A stretch of 35,443 nt of DNA from Pseudomonas sp. Irchel s3h14 (GTDB lineage Bacteria; Pseudomonadota; Gammaproteobacteria; Pseudomonadales; Pseudomonadaceae): contig NZ_FYDJ01000035.1 of the NCBI RefSeq assembly GCF_900187425.1, positions 1 to 35,443 of the forward strand, read 5' to 3'. Below, one piece after another: positions 32,337 through 35,443 of this stretch. The translations under genes and the position numbers were made by a program. The number at the start of each line of letters is the position of its first letter. Position 1 is the first letter of the stretch. Below the pieces are notes generated by a model, which made no database searches, was not told the origin of the DNA, and saw nothing but the letters and a program-made list of their open reading frames with translations.

Positions 32337-33145
32337 TTACGCGGGGTTACACCAGCGCGAAGGCGAAATACCGAAGGCCTTCTTGAAGTGCCTGGACATG
32401 TGGCTTTGATCAAAAAAACCCGCATCAATCGCCGCATCCGATAGCGCCAGCCCCGCTTGGGTGAGCCCTTTCACCCGGTCCAGGCGCCGCAGGGTGAGAT
32501 AGCGATGTGGACTGGTGCCGAAGAACACACGAAAGTCATTCGACAGACTCCAGCGATCCCGCCCGGCGCAATCGGCCAGTTCGTCAAGGGTGATCGGCCG
32601 ATCAAGGTTGTCGTCAATGTACTCGCGGGCTCGCGCCGTAGCGGCGAAATGGTGGGCTGTGCGGCCGGGAGGCTGGCCCGCGAGTTCCGCCAGGGTCGTC
32701 ACGAAGGTGTAGAGGGCGTCGTCTTCCGCCAGCGAATCCAGATCGTCACCCAGTGCATCGAGCAGCGCATCGGCCGCAGCGGCCAGGCGCGGATCCTGGG
32801 TGACGCCCGCCTTGAAAAACGGCAGCGGCTTGCCCTTCACAATCTGCTGGACCAGGGACGGCGGGACGTACACGCCGCGATAACGGAAACCCGCCTCGGA
32901 GCCTGCGCAACCATCATGTGATTCGTCTGGATGCACGATCATGGTTTCACCAGGCAGGCACAGTTTCGACTCGCCCCGGTAATTGAAACGGTGCACGCCG
33001 GCGATGGTTCGGCCGATGGCGTACGTGTCGTGTCGTGTCGATGAGGATCGAAGGCGTGCGCGCAGAAGAACGCTTCGAACCGCTCAAGCTTCGAGGCCTG
33101 GGGAGCATGTTTGACCCAGTCTCTTTGCGAAGGGTGATCTTGCAT
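32337..33145 (-). pseudogene. AraC-family regulator, frameshifted at a pentanucleotide repeat
   Basis: Two overlapping frames together make one AraC regulator of about 268 residues. The N-terminal part (from ATG 33145; MQDHPSQR to AFDPHRHDT) and the rest (VHRFNYRGE to the end, frame 32337-32996) are joined by a +5 shift at three copies of TGTCG (33026-33040). With two copies the frame would read PHRHDTYAIGRTIAGVHRF, the normal cupin sensor sequence. The C-terminal HTH domain is intact (ITLDELADCAGRDRWSLSNDFR, then SDAAIDAGFFDQSHMSRHFKK). The gene is either off or able to switch by repeat slippage. It sits downstream of a LysE exporter on the same strand, its likely target or partner. Confidence 0.82.
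33026..33040. repeat. (TGTCG)3 tandem repeat inside the AraC-type gene
   Basis: Three perfect copies of a 5-bp unit lie exactly at the frame break of the regulator. Each gain or loss of one unit changes the reading frame, so copy number sets whether a full-length protein is made. Confidence 0.85.
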
Positions 33146-33222
33146 GGTGGCGCACCGGTGCGATTGCAGATATGTACCTTCGAAACCATAACACGACGGA
33201 TCGACACGTCGCTCGGGCCTGT

Positions 33223-33840
33223 TCATGTCGCCTGAACGTGCAGGTAGAACGCGTGGAGCATGAAGAAAGCACAGACCACCAGCGCCAGCCCCATCAGGCG
33301 ATTGAACGCCGTGAAGTAAGACTCACGGGTGATACGTCGACCGAGGATGGCGCCCAGCAGCGAATAGACACCGGGCGCCCCACCGCCGGCGATCGCCAGC
33401 AGCGCAGAGACGATCGCGATGGAGGCACCGGTGATGTGCGCCGCCGGCAACATGACGCTGGTGATCGGCAACACCACCATGATGCCTTTGGGGTTTAGCA
33501 CCTGAATCAAAAATCCGCTCCAGAACGTCAGGGTCTTTTGCGCCGCTACCGGGGCCTCGCTGGCCTCGCCCGGCACCACCGTCGTTGCGGTATAGACCTG
33601 GTAGGCAAGATAGAGCGTATAGAGACCGCCGATCAGTGAAATGTAAGGCAGCGCCCCCTGGGAAATTATCGCTTCGCCGGTATAGCCGAAGAGGATGAAC
33701 AGCACCAACAACGCGCAGCCCACACCGACGAAGAAGCCCAGGGAACGCCGAAATCCACCTGTCAGCCCGGCATTCAGCGCCATGAAGTTGACCGGCCCCG
33801 GGCTGTACATCACGCTGAAGGCGTAGAGAAAAATGTCCAT
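33223..33840 (-). CDS. LysE/RhtB-family amino-acid exporter
   Basis: The 205-residue protein has about six membrane segments and the family motif SPGPVNFMALNAGLTGGFRRSLGFFVGVG near the N-terminus, plus NPKGIMVVLP mid-protein. It should export an amino acid or derivative across the inner membrane; the substrate is unknown. It ends 77 bp before the AraC-type regulator gene on the same strand. Such exporter/AraC pairs are common, so loss of the regulator's frame could change exporter expression (inference). Confidence 0.92.
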   Translation of the reverse strand: MDIFLYAFSVMYSPGPVNFMALNAGLTGGFRRSLGFFVGVGCALLVLFILFGYTGEAIISQGALPYISLIGGLYTLYLAYQVYTATTVVPGEASEAPVAAQKTLTFWSGFLIQVLNPKGIMVVLPITSVMLPAAHITGASIAIVSALLAIAGGGAPGVYSLLGAILGRRITRESYFTAFNRLMGLALVVCAFFMLHAFYLHVQAT

Positions 33841-34028
33841 GACTTGCCTGTAATTAACCCAGAAACGCGGTACGAATCGTGGAGTCTACGCAGGCAATCT
33901 GGTGCTTGGCTTGTACGTTTGTGGGTCGCGAATGAGCGGGTTGACGCCTGGCAATAACCCCCTTATTGATTGAACACGCTCATCGGTTTTTCCGGTTGAG
34001 AACGCCTCATCAATAAAAGGATTATTCA

Positions 34029-34514
34029 GTGATCAGCTTCAGGCAGCGCGCCGCCAAAGGGTTGCAAGTGGGCGATAGCTTCACGGTATCCCGCCACTTC
34101 AGTGAGGAAGACATTCAACGCTTCGCCAACATTTCCCGCGACTACAACCCCGTGCATTTCGATGCAAGTTTCGCCGAGGCCCGCGGCTTCAGGGCACCGG
34201 TTTCCCATGGCCTGCTGACGGCCAGCCTGGTCACCGAAATCGGTGGGCAGATCGGCTGGCTGGCTTCAGGCATGACATTCCACTTCAACAAGCCCGTGTA
34301 TGCCGGCGACACCATCACCTGCCATTGGCTGATCACGGGCATCGATGAAAAGGACCGCGCCACGGCGGCTATCACGATGACCAACGAGGACGACATCATT
34401 GTCCTGGAAGCACAAACCAGCGGCGTCGTGCCGGGCGTGAAGGGGCGAGAAATCCTGACGCAGATGCTGTGCGAAGGTGATCCCACAAACGGTGTAACGG
34501 CCCTTGGCGAATGA
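34029..34514 (+). CDS. MaoC-like (R)-specific enoyl-CoA hydratase
   Basis: The 161-residue protein is a single hot-dog-fold MaoC hydratase with the catalytic D-Y-N-P-V-H (Asp and His) in SRDYNPVHFDASFAEARGF and the following PVSHGLL. PhaJ-type enzymes link fatty-acid oxidation to 3-hydroxyacyl-CoA for storage polyester. A specific role is not provable here, since no pha gene is adjacent. It starts at GTG 34029 with an AAGGA ribosome site about 8 nt upstream. Confidence 0.9.
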   Translation: MISFRQRAAKGLQVGDSFTVSRHFSEEDIQRFANISRDYNPVHFDASFAEARGFRAPVSHGLLTASLVTEIGGQIGWLASGMTFHFNKPVYAGDTITCHWLITGIDEKDRATAAITMTNEDDIIVLEAQTSGVVPGVKGREILTQMLCEGDPTNGVTALGE

Positions 34515-34722
34515 CGGCTTCGCGCGTATCAGCGAAGAGTCAGGAGGCAAGATGATTTGTATCGCTGTGTATTTTCGCCGGCGATCTTACACAGCGTTAC
34601 ACAACCACTGAATCAGGACACATACGCAGTACATGAAGGTGAAAAAGTGGGCGGCGTCGAACACCTGGCGTTCTCCGATGAACCCAGGCTAAAGAGCCCA
34701 ACACCCCAGCAGGAGCCACCTC

Positions 34723-35142
34723 ATGATCAATGAAATCGATACCGTGCTTTATACCGGCAAGACCCACACGACCGGCGGCCGTAACGGCGAGTCGCGAAGC
34801 GACGATGGACGCTTGGACGTCAAGCTTTCCGCGCCTGGCTCGTCAGGGAGCGGCACCAATCCCGAACAGTTGCTGGCTGCAGGTTGGTCGGCCTGTTTTA
34901 TCGGTGCAATGGGTAAGGCGGCTGTCGCGTTGAAGGTGACCCTGCCGAGCGACGTTGCCGTCGATGCCGAAGTGGACCTGGGCAAGACCGAGGACGCCTT
35001 TTTCCTCCAGGCGCGCCTCAATGTCAGCCTTCCGGGCATGGACCCAGTTGTCGCGAGGGCGGTGGTGGATGGCGCCCACCAACGGTGCCCGTACTCCAAG
35101 GCGACCCGTGGCAACATCGACGTCACGATCAATCTGGTTTGA
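34723..35142 (+). CDS. ohr: Organic hydroperoxide resistance protein (Ohr), copy 2
   Basis: The 139-residue protein is a second complete Ohr, with both catalytic cysteines (WSACFIGAM, C58; CPYSKATRGN, C122) and TTGGRNG. By eye it matches copy 1 at most positions along its whole length, though with clear divergence in the middle (GKAAVALKVT against QVAAGKMKVT). ATG 34723 follows AGGAG (34710-34714). It is oriented opposite to copy 1 and is likewise followed at its 3' end by the 260-bp repeat. The 208-bp gap upstream has no recognisable OhrR site. Confidence 0.95.
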   Translation: MINEIDTVLYTGKTHTTGGRNGESRSDDGRLDVKLSAPGSSGSGTNPEQLLAAGWSACFIGAMGKAAVALKVTLPSDVAVDAEVDLGKTEDAFFLQARLNVSLPGMDPVVARAVVDGAHQRCPYSKATRGNIDVTINLV

Positions 35143-35183
35143 TCGAAGCACCCCGTGCGGCCTGATGCTGTTCACTTAGGGTT

Positions 35184-35443
35184 GTTGGGGGACATATCCG
35201 TTTCTGCGGTGATGGCGGCTGGCGGTTTCGCTTTTACAGCGAGTCACTTTTCCAAACGCCGAAAAGTAACCAAAAGGCTTTGCCCCTCCATTCGGTGCCT
35301 CGCTTAGGCTCGGCATGCCCTCACTCCGGCATTGCTCCGGGGGCCCGCCGCCATCGGCCATCCATGGCCGGGGGCGGCTACCGCGGCATCCTTGCCGCGG
35401 TGCCCCCTGCGCAACGCCTGCGTTCGGCCTCTGGGAAAGGGGC
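35184..35443 (-). repeat. 260-bp Pseudomonas intergenic repeat, right inverted copy
   Basis: This is the reverse complement of 21-280, with about ten mismatches by eye. Like the left copy it lies just beyond the 3' end of an ohr gene (41 bp after the stop). It runs to the last base of the window and may continue. Apparent frames in it (e.g. 35176-35361, minus) repeat those in the left copy and are not genes. Confidence 0.8.

Noticed and set aside
34552..34611. 19-codon frame with AGGAGG upstream (MICIAVYFRRR...) before ohr copy 2
   Set aside because: The ribosome site is good, but spacing is only about 4 nt, the peptide is unremarkable, and it lies in a region with no other sign of coding. 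Kept as a note only.

Overview
The window is about 60 percent GC. Its gene content points to a fluorescent-group Pseudomonas: a DUF6124 protein, a MocR/EamA pair, YnbA/PlsC/CdsA-type lipid genes, many Pseudomonas-type palindromic repeats, and a second set of housekeeping paralogs (ilvD, panB, mqo, dapF-like). I see no phage, integrase, transposase, tRNA, rRNA or CRISPR.

The two ends mirror each other. A 260-bp repeat (21-280) and an Ohr peroxidase gene (317-733, minus) on the left match an inverted copy of the repeat (35184-35443) and a paralogous ohr (34723-35142, plus) on the right. The roughly 34 kb in between is therefore framed by inverted homology.

From left to right: (1) 884-8712 holds single genes and pairs: a MocR regulator divergent from an EamA exporter, a small Pseudomonas protein, a CAP-domain secreted protein, a regulator/beta-propeller pair, YjdF, a porin remnant and a GNAT/Nudix pair. 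(2) 9027-13005 is a tight three-gene envelope operon (sialidase-like protein, membrane protein, LTA-synthase-like transferase). (3) 13006-16908 holds katG, an AbrB-type membrane protein and an overlooked 27-residue membrane peptide. (4) 17085-22092 is the most unusual part: a DapF homologue with a substituted catalytic cysteine, a large Ig-like protein, a structured RNA leader in front of a DUF6124 gene whose expected start codon is ATA, and a small exported protein broken at an A7 tract. (5) 22208-25924 holds mqo and ilvD. (6) 25952-28867 holds a perfect 53-bp inverted repeat, a truncated chemoreceptor and a three-gene phospholipid operon. (7) 29145-34514 holds an NTF2-like protein, a nucleotidyltransferase, a GFA protein, msrA, panB, an AraC regulator frameshifted at a (TGTCG)3 pentanucleotide repeat, a LysE exporter and a MaoC hydratase.

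Oxidative-stress repair recurs (two Ohr, KatG, MsrA), as do envelope lipid and glycan functions. Several genes look switchable or decaying: the AraC pentamer repeat, the A7 tract, the ATA start, the MCP fragment and the porin fragment. All functional calls rest on reading motifs by eye; no database search was run.
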